A stretch of 64,000 nt of DNA. It comes from Chitinophagaceae bacterium. Lineage in GTDB: Bacteria > Bacteroidota > Bacteroidia > Chitinophagales > Chitinophagaceae. The translations under genes were made by a program, and so were the position numbers. The stretch covers positions 558,001 to 622,000 of the forward strand of contig CP065012.1 in the NCBI GenBank assembly GCA_016699815.1. The letters are read 5' to 3'. The notes under the pieces are model-generated. The model ran no database searches, was not told the origin of the DNA, and saw nothing but the letters and a program-made list of their open reading frames with translations. Below, in pieces: positions 8,583-19,800 of this stretch (position 1 is its first letter; each line of letters begins with the position of its first letter).

Positions 8583-9665
8583 ATGAAAAAATTATGCTTA
8601 CTACAAGTTACATTAGTATGCACCTGCTTTACAATGGGCCATGCTCAAATTGCAGGCAATGCCGTTGCCGAAGCATCGGGCAACATTCTTTACAACAACC
8701 CTAACGGCTATATTCAAAAACCGGTAAACCTCAACCCCGATGCGGTGTACAGCTATAGTTATGGCACGCAACTGGAAGCCAGCGTTATGATCAATGTAAA
8801 AGCTACGGGCTATGTGGCTATTTTTAGCCTAACACAAACCGGCAAAACCATTGAAGATGTAGAAGCCGCTATGACAAGCCGCACCGATTTTTTTAAAAAG
8901 ATGATACAGCAATCCAATACCGGAGCCTTGCAGGTATTTATTGATCCCATTACCATGGTACCCACTTACGAAATGGAAGTAACAGAAAAAAAATACAGTA
9001 AAACATATAACGAAGTGCCTACTGGCTTTGAAATGAAAAAAAATATCCATGTTAGCTTTAAAAATCAATCAGACATAAACGAGATTATAACCGTAGCCGC
9101 TAAAGCCGAAGTGTATGATTTGGTAAAAGTAGAATACTCGGTAGATGACCTGGAAGGCGCTTTGGCCCTAATAAGAAACGAAGCATTAAAAATTATACTT
9201 GCAAAAAAAAACCTGCTGGAGCAAGCCGGAATTTTTACCCGCTTTGTAAATCTTGCAGAAAAAAACGGCTCGGCATATCCTGCTGAAAGGTATGAACAGT
9301 ACATGGCCCAAAAAACGGCAATGCCTGCTACTTACAGTAGTTACAACGATAAAAAGCCCACAAAAACCACTTATAATTATGCAGAAAAAAATAAAACCAT
9401 TTACTACGACAAAGTATCCGATAAACAGTTTGACAAAGTGATTAACCCTGTAGTAAATGAGCCCATGGTGCAAATTTATTTATCCATAAAAGGGCAATAC
9501 CAGGTATACGACGAGCAAAAAGAAGCCGAAGATAAAGCGTATAATAAAAAGGTAAGAGAAATACAACTTAAACTTTTAGAGCTTGATGTAGATGCTAAAA
9601 AGAAAGATATTGACCTTAAAGGCAGAAATATCACTTATGCAGAACCTTTAAAAAAAGCAAAATAA
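8583..9665 (+). CDS. SIMPL (DUF541)-like secreted protein
   Basis: 360 residues with a signal peptide (MKKLCLLQVTLVCTCFTMGHAQ). Residues about 65-230 resemble the SIMPL/DUF541 fold: MINVKATGYVAIFSLTQTG, a helix DVEAAMTSRTDFFKKMI, and later VKVEYSVDDLEGALALIRNEALKIILAKK. The C-terminal third is Lys- and Tyr-rich and helical. SIMPL proteins are envelope proteins of poorly defined function. It lies 57 nt after the membrane-protein gene and probably ends the sigma-factor operon; a strong terminator follows. Confidence 0.6.
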   Translation: MKKLCLLQVTLVCTCFTMGHAQIAGNAVAEASGNILYNNPNGYIQKPVNLNPDAVYSYSYGTQLEASVMINVKATGYVAIFSLTQTGKTIEDVEAAMTSRTDFFKKMIQQSNTGALQVFIDPITMVPTYEMEVTEKKYSKTYNEVPTGFEMKKNIHVSFKNQSDINEIITVAAKAEVYDLVKVEYSVDDLEGALALIRNEALKIILAKKNLLEQAGIFTRFVNLAEKNGSAYPAERYEQYMAQKTAMPATYSSYNDKKPTKTTYNYAEKNKTIYYDKVSDKQFDKVINPVVNEPMVQIYLSIKGQYQVYDEQKEAEDKAYNKKVREIQLKLLELDVDAKKKDIDLKGRNITYAEPLKKAK

Positions 9666-9671
9666 ATTAAC

Positions 9672-9705
9672 AGGGAAGAAGCTCGTTTTATTGGGCTTCT
9701 TCCCT
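9672..9705. terminator. Bidirectional intrinsic terminator
   Basis: Perfect 11-bp stem: AGGGAAGAAGC (9672-9682) pairs with GCTTCTTCCCT (9695-9705) across a 12-nt loop. It lies between two convergent genes and overlaps the last bases of the stop codon of the giant protein on the minus strand. There is no long U-run on either side, so efficiency is uncertain. Confidence 0.65.
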
Positions 9706-12700
9706 ATTCAATAATCACTCTTTCTGTAACCAAAGTTTTTGCAGCTTCATCTTTTATTTTAATAAAATAAATACCTGCAGCGGTTGGCTTCTTAAGATGT
9801 ATCTTTTTAAAACCATTCGTATTTTGTATTTCAAACTTTTCTTCTAAAATCCTTTTTCCTTCGGCACTTTCTATTGCCAACAGGTATTTCCCAAAAGTAA
9901 ACCCTGAATATTGTATGGACAGCCTTTTATCTTTTACTGGATTGGGTGAAATGGTTATGAATACTTTTTCTGCAGCAACCTTTACCACCTTACTATAAAG
10001 AAAAACAGCATTTTGTTCCACAGCTTTTACCCGGTAATAATTATCTGCAGACAAAGGTTGCAAATCAATTTTACTGTAAATACTGCTGTTGTTGGCTGCG
10101 GATTGTAAAATACTGCTGAAGTTAATTCCATCCCTGCTCCTTTCAACATCATAAAAATCAATATTGGTTTCATTGGCCACTTTCCAGTTAACTTTTATGG
10201 AACCACTGGAATTGCGAACGGCGGACAGCTCTATAAAAGTAACCGGCACCGTATTAACGCCAGGTTTAAAAACAAGCATAAACCTGTTGGGTGCACGGCT
10301 TGCTAAATTATTGGTTACATAAAAATTGTACCCTGTATTGCCAGTTAAACTTACTGCTGTTCTTGTTTGCAGAAAATTATCTATTAATTCTGCAGTAACA
10401 TTTAACACATCCATATTTTGAGCTGTAAAACTCAAAGTATATGCCTGGTTGCGTAAATTATTTACATGATAAAAAATAGTGTCGCCTGCCGCAACGGGTT
10501 TCCTGCCTTCAATTATAATATTTTTGACTGCCACAATTACACCAAAGTTTTCGGTAACATTCATGAGTTTTGTTGCATCTTCATTTCCCACTGCATTGTC
10601 ATAAATTTCATTAAATACAACCCTGTTGCCATCCAAAACTGTTCCATCATTGGTTTGCAACATGGCACTCATCATCACCAAATCGGTTGCATTATCTTGC
10701 AAACGTGTTGCAGTAATTAATGTACTGTTATTTTTTTGACTTTCATTAAATGCAACTGCTGGTATGCCACCACTAGCTTCCATTAAAAAAGCCTGGCCCG
10801 ATTGTATGGCTTTATAAGTAGTGGTGGGATATGGCGAGCCCATGGTTGGCGCAGGTGTTGGCAGCCATCCGCCGGTTTGGTTAAAACTTATATACCCCCC
10901 CAACCCATAATTCCCTGTCATGGTAGGGTCCCAAATAGTATATGCATCTTTCAAATTTATTTTGATGATTTGCGTTGGGTCTATTGCGGATGCATATGGG
11001 TTGGCAACAGAAATAAACCTTCCTGCAGTAAGCGAAGGATATGCAGTTGTTGGGTTTAATTGTGTTCCTGTTCCTGTGGCAGCAATAAATAAATCGCCGG
11101 TAAAAAGTTTTCCCCGGCTGCTCAAAGTTACCGGACTGCCTGTTCCCCCAAGCCCAATGCTCCTGTCTCCCCTTACAAATAAATAGTAACCGGTAAAGCG
11201 GTTGATTAAAGAATCGGCAACTGTTGATGTGGTATTGGCTACATTAATATAAGCATCCTGTGAAGCGCCGTTGCTGTACCACTTCATAGAATAAAATGGT
11301 GAAACAAAATCGAGTCCTGTGCCCGATGGGCCGGAAATATTGGTGAAATAATTGGGAACATAAGTACCACTATTTTGCCAGGATGCATTTATTGTTTGCG
11401 CTTCTGCAGTGGGTGAAGCCAGCAAATTCCAGTTTTTAATATACTGTATAAACCTTTCTACTTTAAAGCGGCCTGTTCCATAAGTTATTGCGGCATTTGT
11501 GCCTAAGGCAGAAACAAAAGCCGTACTTGCTAAAGTGGACCGCAGCGTAATATCATTATTGTTTAATCCTAAAATTCCCTGTGTTAATTTTAGTTCTCCT
11601 CTTATACTTATATCGTTATTCAATGAAGCAGTTGCAGCATTGCTTTTATTAATGGTAAGATTATTCATTTCTGCAACCGTGCCTGTATTTCCCGGAAAAT
11701 TTTGTGTACCCGTTCCGGTTAAAATTAAAGTACCATCGTTGGTAAAAGTTCCGCCGTTATTAAAATTACCTTTTGTATCCAGGCTTCCGCCATTATTAAT
11801 AGTTAAGGAAATGGCTGTTCCCTTTAAATCAATATTGTTAGAAAAACCGTTTATGGTATTAAAAATTACGGGATCGTTTGGCGTTCCCTGTGGCAAAATA
11901 ACATTTTGTGCACTGGTAGGTGCAGCTCCCGAACACCAGTTAAGGCCATTGCTCCAGTCGGTATCTGCTTTACCAAGCCATGTAACTGTTGTTGCGCTGC
12001 AAGTGCTGAATTCATCTGCGCCCATATCGGGCATTATCGTATTTCTAATGTCGGCATCAATATCAGTGTAAATGTTGGTAATAGGAATTCCTAGATCATC
12101 CAATGTGGTATTATTTGCAGGATCCAAATGAAGATCGGTTGCTGAAATAAAATTGGGTTGTATGTTTACCGCATTTACATTGCTTCCTGCAAAACCTGCC
12201 TGCAATGCAGCAAGGTTATTTCTGTTTGCGCCGTTGAGATAGCCAAGGTTGGTTCCGGTTGTATAAAAATCATTATAATTAAATGCAGCGGCATTTGAAA
12301 ATACCGTATTGGCTACACGGCAAATAATGGCATAGCGAGGGCCTGATTGTGTTTGCTCGTTTACAAAAATATTGTTCATCACACTCAGGCTATTGGGCAA
12401 TGGCACCGTTGATGTAATGAGCAATGCAGCTGGGTTGCCTGTAGTATTAGTTTGATTGGTATTTAAGCGTACCGTATTGTTCCAAATTTTATAGGCACCA
12501 CCAAAATTTATCACAATACCATTGCCATTATCATTTGCAGTAAAGCCATTAAAGCCTGATGTATAAATACCCGATATAAAATTATTGATTACAGAATCGC
12601 CGGCGGTTGTAGTGCTTGATTGAAGCAAAATGCCACAAGCGCCATAAAGGCCATTCATGCTTATATTGGAAATGCTGTTGTTTTTTATACTGTTTACAGA

Positions 12701-15700
12701 ACTTGTGCCAAAAATGGCAATACCCGAAACGGGTGAAAAAACGCTGCTTGAACTTATTATGCCTGCAATATTATTTTGAGCAACCAATGCGGCCTGTTGC
12801 TGGTAAAGTTCAATGCCGCTTAAACCCAATTTATTGGCAACAATGGTTGAGCCGATATTATTTTTGATAATTTTTGTTCCTGTTTCATTTCCGGTTGGCC
12901 CTACAACTGCAATGGCCGTAAGCATGGTATTAAAATTATTGCCCTGGTAAAGGTTATTGCTGTTTTGTGCTTCTGCCACCGAACCCCACACTTTTCCACT
13001 GGAAATTATTCCGCAATTTAAACCTGTTGCTGTAGCGCCGGAGAAAATGGAATTTTTCACCACATTATTGGTTGCGCCATTTGTTGCATTTACACTATTT
13101 AACCAAACGATAGAACCAGTGCCGGAAATATTGGTATTATTGAACGAAAGGTTTTGTGAGTTGGTTCCGTTATTGCTTCCGTCAATTATAATGTAATCTG
13201 CACCATTTAATTGTATTAATGCCTTACTGTTGTTGCCTGTGATGCTGGCATTTACAGCAGTATGTGGTTTTATAGTAAGCGTATTTACAGCGCTTGCATT
13301 AATGTTGGTATTTATTTGTATAGGAAAACTTTCATTGCCGCTATACAAGGCATCGGTTAAAGCAAAAATTACCGGGCCTGTTAATCCGCAATTGGCATTA
13401 TAAACTTCTACGGCTTCGCTTAATGTATTAAAGTGGCCTTGCTCACCGCCAATATTTAATGCGCCAACAGAATACAATCCATTTAATGCGCCGGTAATGG
13501 CAACGGTTGCAATATCGGAAGCGGTGCATCCATCTGTATTGGTAACTGTTACCGTATAAGAATAATTTCCGGGAACACCGCTAACTGTTGCAACCGGGTT
13601 TGCAATACTGGTATTGCTAAGGCCTGCTGCAGGAGTCCAGGAATAGGTGTAGCCAAAAGCAGGCGGCGTAAAACGATAAACCTGCCCGTTTACAGGCTTT
13701 GCTGCAATATTATTAGTTGAAGTAACGGTACTTGCAATGGGAGCGGCGCTTGCGTTATTTAAAGAGATGAAGGAACCTGTAGCAGCGCTTGTTATACCAA
13801 TGCTTGCACCATCGGCTGTATTGAGTGTACCGGATTCTGTTCTGTACACAAATTCTATTACACCGTTGCTTTCGTATAATTTTACCTGAAAAGAAATTAC
13901 CGGTATTCCGGAGGAAGCCGTAAACCAATCCCAGTACCAGTTTCGCCATTCAAAAGTAAATATCCGGTTGGGCGCTGCGCCCGATGTTATATAGGATGCG
14001 GTGCCATCAATGCCATCCATATTGTCCCAAAGGGCTGCAAGAACTGGTGAAATATTTGCTGCGGCATTTGCCAAATCGTTGGTTAAACTACTGCTTACAT
14101 TTGAATTAAAAGATAAAAAACCGTTGGAGCTTGCAAATACTTCGTTGTAATAAGCGCCGGCATAATTAAAATTAAAGCCTATGGGTATAGCGCCAGAAAC
14201 GGCTTCGTCATTTTCTATTTCATCTACATCTGTACCGCCCGAAAGCTGCGCATATGTTCCGGCAACAGCCGTAAAATTATAGCCGGTAATATTTTCATTG
14301 AGTACACTTGCCGAAAGTTGTGTTGTATTTGAGGAGCAAATAATTTTTGGATCTGGCTCTGCCGATACTACGGGCACTTTTGCAAAATCCACCGAAATTG
14401 CTGCCGATGCATTGCTCCAGCAGGTTCCATTGTAAGAGCGTAAATAATATACATCTGGAGCGCTTACAATATAAGGATTGGCATTGTTTGCCGTACTTGT
14501 ACCTGATGCGGTTACCTGCCAATACCAGTTTTCACCCACCGGTGGCGTGCCGCTCCAGTTTATAGTAAAATTTGGCCCCGGTGGGCATACAGGTGGAGAT
14601 GTAGGCCCAGCAGGCGTTGCAGGTGTTGCTTTCACTGTTACCGTTGCTGCGCTATTTGCGGTTCCGCCGGGAGTAGTAACACTTACAATACCTGTAGTGC
14701 CTGCGCCAACAATTACCGTAATAGCTGCTCCAGTGTTGGAAACTATTGATGTAACCGGCGTACCGCCAATGGTTATAGATGAAGCGCCCGATAAATTACT
14801 GCCACTAATAATTAAGGATGAGCCTGTACAAACTTCCGTAGCCGAAAGCCCGCTAATAGTTGGCGGCAAAGCCGTTCCCGTAACTGTTACACAATAATCT
14901 TCTGCCTCTCCGTAATTATAATTAATAGATGGATTAGGTAGGGCATTATCATAAATTACCATCACCCTCATTCTTGTTGAACCCAATACTGCCGTTAATG
15001 GTACGGTAATATTCAGCGTATGCGGACCGGCAAAAAATGTGCCTGCTGCCAAAGTATATTGTTCGCCAGCATCTAAAAAACTCCCATTTTGGTTCCAGTC
15101 AATCCATGTATAAACATAGTCGTTATCTGCAGGAAAAATAGTAGCGCTTAAATTATAATTATTGCCTTGCTGCACGCTTGCGCTTTGATTTAAATAATTT
15201 ACCGGCCCACCGGGGTTGCCTCCGGAAGAATTATTGATGCCTGCAAAATTTACGTTGGAAACATACTCAAAAAATGCACTACTGAAATTAGAATTGGGAT
15301 AAGCGCCACACTGGCAACCAGAACCCATATTTACCAGCACAGGATTGGAAATTCCATTGTTGCCTGCACAGGTTACAATGCAACGGTAATAAGTTGCAAC
15401 CACTTGTGTAATGGATTGTGTTATTGCCGTACCTAAGTTTACAGGCGTAGTAAAAGCAAAATCAGCAGCGCTTTGCCATTGGTAAGTTAACCCACTTACC
15501 CCAGGATTGTTTTGTAAACTAAGCGTAAAACTGGTGCTGCTGCACACGTTATTTTGAGTGGTAAGGGTATTACCGGGGTTTGGTACGCCTGAACATGCCG
15601 GTGGCGCAGCAATATTTAAAGTATAATCTTCTACCTGCCCATAAAACGAACCGCCACAGGGCGTGCTGTTGCCTCCATTCACCGAGTCGTGAAGGCGCAC

Positions 15701-16681
15701 CCTCATTTTTGTGGTGCCTGCATTTGCCGTAAGTGGTATGCTAATATTGCCTGCCCATGGAGAAACCTGGGCAGCGCTGGTAAAAACCAATTCTCCAGCA
15801 TCATCAAAATCTCCATCCTGGTTACAATCAATCCACACAAATACCTGGTCATCTGCAAATGTTGTTGCAGCCGATGCTGAGAAAGCATAGGTTTGTCCGG
15901 CAGTTACATTTCCGGCAATGGCAGTAAAATTTTCATATCCTGCATTGGAAGTGGAATTATTATTAATGCCTGCTCCGGTAAGTGTAACATTTGAAATTTT
16001 TTCAAAACCTGCAACAGAGCCCCAAGCAGTACAATAACCGCCATAAGTAAGAGAAATATTATCCACCGCAAAATAGGCATCGGGGTTTGGTCCATCATTT
16101 ATAAAACTAAAAACAAGGCGCACCGTAGTGCCTGCAAGTGCATTGGAAAGCTGTACTCCCTGCATTCCCCAATAAGTAGCTAATGCCGGTGAAGTATAAG
16201 AAAAAACCTGGGTATAACCAGCTCCCGGCACGGTACCATTTACTGGTGTATTGGCAGTAGTAGTGCTGTAAACATTCAAAAAATCATACCCGGCATCTTC
16301 TAACGGCAACTTTAAATAAAAACTGAGAAAAATATTTGTTGCTGCAGCAGGTATGGCAATATCCCTGTAAAAATGCCTGGCGCCAGGTGCAGTTGTAGTA
16401 CCAGAAAAATTTGTTGCGCTGGTTCCTATATGTGCTTCTCTTGCTCCTGCAAAAGGCACTGCGGCATTTCCTGCATACCAGTTGGGGTTTGTAGATGCTA
16501 CCTGTGTCCAGCCGTTTGCAGCAAATGTTGTTCCGTTTTCAAAACCACCGGCTGCGTTTGGATTAAGCAAAACCGTTTGCGCTGGTAATTGCAAAAAAAG
16601 AAAAAATGCAAAACCGCTCAATAAAAACTTATGTATTGAGCAAGGTAAAAAGAAGTTCAATTGGTTAGCGTTAATGAACAA
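9704..16681 (-). CDS. Giant T9SS-secreted multidomain protein
   Basis: About 2,325 residues. In order: signal peptide (FLLSGFAFFLFLQLPAQT, near residues 19-35), a lectin- or MAM-like region, a GEVED domain ending GQVEDYTLNI (near 350), an Ig-like module, a second GEVED ending GEAEDYCVTV (near 595), an IPT/TIG module (PTISGLSATEVCTGSSLIIS), further Ig/PKD-like modules, an Asn-rich right-handed beta-helix (about 1090-1530), and a C-terminal half shared with its upstream paralogue. It ends with a type A T9SS sorting domain (ISPNPVKDKRLS to TERVIIE), so it should be exported and placed on the cell surface or released. Probably an adhesin or matrix protein. The only start near the signal peptide is TTG at 16679-16681; there is no ATG, so the exact start is unsure. 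Confidence 0.88.
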   Translation of the reverse strand: MFINANQLNFFLPCSIHKFLLSGFAFFLFLQLPAQTVLLNPNAAGGFENGTTFAANGWTQVASTNPNWYAGNAAVPFAGAREAHIGTSATNFSGTTTAPGARHFYRDIAIPAAATNIFLSFYLKLPLEDAGYDFLNVYSTTTANTPVNGTVPGAGYTQVFSYTSPALATYWGMQGVQLSNALAGTTVRLVFSFINDGPNPDAYFAVDNISLTYGGYCTAWGSVAGFEKISNVTLTGAGINNNSTSNAGYENFTAIAGNVTAGQTYAFSASAATTFADDQVFVWIDCNQDGDFDDAGELVFTSAAQVSPWAGNISIPLTANAGTTKMRVRLHDSVNGGNSTPCGGSFYGQVEDYTLNIAAPPACSGVPNPGNTLTTQNNVCSSTSFTLSLQNNPGVSGLTYQWQSAADFAFTTPVNLGTAITQSITQVVATYYRCIVTCAGNNGISNPVLVNMGSGCQCGAYPNSNFSSAFFEYVSNVNFAGINNSSGGNPGGPVNYLNQSASVQQGNNYNLSATIFPADNDYVYTWIDWNQNGSFLDAGEQYTLAAGTFFAGPHTLNITVPLTAVLGSTRMRVMVIYDNALPNPSINYNYGEAEDYCVTVTGTALPPTISGLSATEVCTGSSLIISGSNLSGASSITIGGTPVTSIVSNTGAAITVIVGAGTTGIVSVTTPGGTANSAATVTVKATPATPAGPTSPPVCPPGPNFTINWSGTPPVGENWYWQVTASGTSTANNANPYIVSAPDVYYLRSYNGTCWSNASAAISVDFAKVPVVSAEPDPKIICSSNTTQLSASVLNENITGYNFTAVAGTYAQLSGGTDVDEIENDEAVSGAIPIGFNFNYAGAYYNEVFASSNGFLSFNSNVSSSLTNDLANAAANISPVLAALWDNMDGIDGTASYITSGAAPNRIFTFEWRNWYWDWFTASSGIPVISFQVKLYESNGVIEFVYRTESGTLNTADGASIGITSAATGSFISLNNASAAPIASTVTSTNNIAAKPVNGQVYRFTPPAFGYTYSWTPAAGLSNTSIANPVATVSGVPGNYSYTVTVTNTDGCTASDIATVAITGALNGLYSVGALNIGGEQGHFNTLSEAVEVYNANCGLTGPVIFALTDALYSGNESFPIQINTNINASAVNTLTIKPHTAVNASITGNNSKALIQLNGADYIIIDGSNNGTNSQNLSFNNTNISGTGSIVWLNSVNATNGATNNVVKNSIFSGATATGLNCGIISSGKVWGSVAEAQNSNNLYQGNNFNTMLTAIAVVGPTGNETGTKIIKNNIGSTIVANKLGLSGIELYQQQAALVAQNNIAGIISSSSVFSPVSGIAIFGTSSVNSIKNNSISNISMNGLYGACGILLQSSTTTAGDSVINNFISGIYTSGFNGFTANDNGNGIVINFGGAYKIWNNTVRLNTNQTNTTGNPAALLITSTVPLPNSLSVMNNIFVNEQTQSGPRYAIICRVANTVFSNAAAFNYNDFYTTGTNLGYLNGANRNNLAALQAGFAGSNVNAVNIQPNFISATDLHLDPANNTTLDDLGIPITNIYTDIDADIRNTIMPDMGADEFSTCSATTVTWLGKADTDWSNGLNWCSGAAPTSAQNVILPQGTPNDPVIFNTINGFSNNIDLKGTAISLTINNGGSLDTKGNFNNGGTFTNDGTLILTGTGTQNFPGNTGTVAEMNNLTINKSNAATASLNNDISIRGELKLTQGILGLNNNDITLRSTLASTAFVSALGTNAAITYGTGRFKVERFIQYIKNWNLLASPTAEAQTINASWQNSGTYVPNYFTNISGPSGTGLDFVSPFYSMKWYSNGASQDAYINVANTTSTVADSLINRFTGYYLFVRGDRSIGLGGTGSPVTLSSRGKLFTGDLFIAATGTGTQLNPTTAYPSLTAGRFISVANPYASAIDPTQIIKINLKDAYTIWDPTMTGNYGLGGYISFNQTGGWLPTPAPTMGSPYPTTTYKAIQSGQAFLMEASGGIPAVAFNESQKNNSTLITATRLQDNATDLVMMSAMLQTNDGTVLDGNRVVFNEIYDNAVGNEDATKLMNVTENFGVIVAVKNIIIEGRKPVAAGDTIFYHVNNLRNQAYTLSFTAQNMDVLNVTAELIDNFLQTRTAVSLTGNTGYNFYVTNNLASRAPNRFMLVFKPGVNTVPVTFIELSAVRNSSGSIKVNWKVANETNIDFYDVERSRDGINFSSILQSAANNSSIYSKIDLQPLSADNYYRVKAVEQNAVFLYSKVVKVAAEKVFITISPNPVKDKRLSIQYSGFTFGKYLLAIESAEGKRILEEKFEIQNTNGFKKIHLKKPTAAGIYFIKIKDEAAKTLVTERVIIE

Positions 16682-16722
16682 ATGGATGATTGATTTTAAA
16701 ATAATTTATAAAAATAAACAAA

Positions 16723-16770
16723 AAATTCAACCTGCCTCTATCGCAGGCTTGCGAAAAGCAGGTTGAATTT
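16723..16770 (-). terminator. Intrinsic terminator after the 1,917-residue T9SS gene
   Basis: A 13-bp perfect stem, AAATTCAACCTGC (16723-16735) with GCAGGTTGAATTT (16758-16770), holds a second small hairpin in its loop (TCGCA/TGCGA). On the minus strand it is followed by a U-rich stretch (16709-16722) and lies 35 nt after the stop of the upstream T9SS gene. It separates the two giant genes into different transcripts. Confidence 0.8.
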
Positions 16771-16804
16771 GGGGTAGAACCCACCAAAAATTAATTTATA
16801 TCAA

Positions 16805-19800
16805 TTACTCAATAAATAGTTTTTCAACTGCAATAGTTTCTTTATCACTGTTTTGCAGTTTAATAAAATAAGCACCGGCAGCTACCGCTTTCTTCAATCT
16901 AATATTTTTTACTTCATAATTGCTGCCAATATTTATTGCTTCACGGTAAATGCGCTGGCCTGCTTCGCTTTGTAATACCAGGTTGTATTTTCCTTCTCTT
17001 ACTCCTGTAAATCTCAGTTGCATTTGTTTACCTTTTACAGGGTTGGGCACTACGGTAATTGCAGCCAGAATATTCTCCGGCGCTACTTTTACAATTGGGC
17101 TATAAGTAATATCTCCATTGATGCCAACGGCTTTTATGCGGTAATAGTTGTCAAATACCAATGGGCTAAGGTCGTTCCGGCTGTAATTATTATTATTAGC
17201 AACAGCTGCATTTATTATGCCCGTAAAGTTGATGCCGTTTTCGCTGCGCTCAATTTCGTAATGGCTTATATTGATTTCGTTTACTACGGCCCAGTTTACT
17301 TTTATGCTTCTGTCGGTATTTCTGCTTGCCGTAATGGATACAAATTTAACCGGAACCGGGGCAGCCGGGGCTTTAAATACCAGGTAAAACCTATTGATTG
17401 CCCTGCTTGCCGGATCATTGGTTGCCGAGAAATTATAGAAGCTGCTGTCGGTTAAACTAATTGCCGTTCTTGTACCGAGGAACTGGTCAATCAATTCAGC
17501 AGTTAAACCGGGTGCAACAAGATTAACGGGTTCAAAACTCAACATATAATTTTGAATACGCAAGCCACTCATAGCATAGAAAATAGTATCGGCATCGGCA
17601 ACCGGCTTACGTCCGTCAATTATTAATTTTTTGCCCTGCTGCAATATGCCAAAGTTTTCACCGCTGTTCATGAGCTTAGTAGCATCTTCATTACCTAAGC
17701 TGTTACTGTACATTTCGTTAAAAGATACCCGGTTACCATCGGCCACTAATCCGGCGCTATTATGCAACATGGTACTCATCATCACTAAGCCTGGAGGCAT
17801 TTCGGTTAAACGGGTTACTGTATTGATGGTACTGTTATTTTTATCGTTTTCTTCAAAGCCCACACTTACATTTCCACCGCCTGTATTTACTTCCATTAAA
17901 TAAGCCTGGCCCGATTGTATGGATTTGTAAACTCCTGATGGGTAAGGTGATCCACCCGAAGGTGTTGGTGTACCTATCCACCCGGCAGATTGTGTGAAAG
18001 TAATATAAGCGCCGGCTCCAAAATTTCCCCAGTTGGATGGATCCCAAACCGTGTAAGCGCTTTTTAAATTTGTTGCCGTAGTTATGGTAGGATCTATTAC
18101 TGATGCAAATGGATTGGCAATAGAAACAAATTCACCAGTAGTTAAACCATTAAAACTTACATTAGGCGGTGGTAATGCTGTTCCTCCGGTAGAGCCTATA
18201 TACAATTTACCACGGCTTCTTAAAGTGGTATTATTTCCTGCACCTCCTACGCCTACACTCCTGTCGCCACGTACAAAAAGGAAATATCCTGTATTGCGGT
18301 TAACCAATGAATCGGTATTTGTTAGTGTGGTATTGTTTACCGCCTTAAATGTATCAATATTGGGGTTGTACCATTTCATTGAAGGCAATGGTGAAACCGC
18401 ATCAAGGCCGGTACCCAGCGGAGCTGGGCCGGTAATAATTGTACCATAGCCGGCATTATTCACGCCATTTTCCTGCCATGACTGGCGAATAGTTTGTGCC
18501 TCGGCCGTAGGCGATGCCAGCATGTTCCAGTTTTTGTAGTACTTGATATAACGTTCTACAACAAAGCGGCCTGCCGTGCCATAAGTGATACCAGCCGTGC
18601 TTTTTACGGTATCTACGTAAGCTGTGGAAGTTGCTGTACTTTTTAAGGTTATGCTATCCTCGCCAAGATAAAAAGTTCCCTGCTTAGGTTTTAACCTGCC
18701 GGTAATGGTTATTGGCGCATTCAGTATTACGCTTAATGAACCGGTATAATCAATAGTGAGATTATTCATTGGTGATATGGTTCCGGGGCCGGGCAGGTTT
18801 TGGGTAAACACATTATCGCCCATCATTTCCAGCGTTCCATTGTTGGTAAAAGTGCCGCCTACATAGGTATCAAGGTCTCTTCTTAATTGTAAAGCAGCGC
18901 CATTATTAATAGTAAGACTTGCGCCATTATCAATAGTAACCGATGTTGCGGTACCAGTTGTTGGGCTGTAAATTATTGGCATATTGCCACCAATAGGTGT
19001 GGTAGGAACAAAAACCTTACTTCCAAATATTGGGATACCACCGCACCAATTGGTATTACTATTCCAGTCTGCGGTATAACCAAGCCAAATATTGTTATCA
19101 ATTATAACACTAATAGTATCTTTTGCTACGCAACCATTACCCAGGGTTAATGCAGCCTCAAAATCTAATGGATCACCGGCAGATAATTGAGCAGGCGTAG
19201 GCGCTACAACTATATTGGAAACATTTTGGCCGGCATAAGCAGTACCCGGAGGATAAGGAGGCAAGTATAAATTACCGCCTGAGTTACCATTAACAGGCGT
19301 CCATACATAATTACTGGAAGCCGATGTAGTACCCGATAAACGTACACTATCTATGGCAACACCATTGGTCCAGTTAGCGCCAAAAACAAAACGCACCCTT
19401 ACATTGGCCTGGTTATTATAAGATGCGGCTAAATTATAAGTAAAGTCTGCAAAGTTTGAAGCCTTGCCCTGGTCTCCTATAAATGATTGCAAGGTGTTCC
19501 AGCTTGTACCATTATTATTAGATGCCTGAACGGTAACGGTATCTAAAATACCGGCTTGGCCATCTGCCAGGTAGTGGTCAAAATACATCCTGAAATCTAA
19601 CCTAAGATTGGTATAACCTGTAGTATTATGTGCCGCAGAGGTAAGGAAAGTATGATAAGTGCCACTATTAAAAATATCTGCAATGGCAAAGGCAAATTTG
19701 TTTGCGCCAAAGCCTGATGAAACAGCAGGTTTCCATACGGCCGTCATACCTGGAACAAAAATACTGGTTTTAACAGCCCAGGGTTGGTTTACCGGATCCT

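Noticed and set aside
11499..12071. Long plus-strand open frames opposite the giant T9SS genes
   Set aside because: They mirror the repetitive coding strand and lack start sites or family features.
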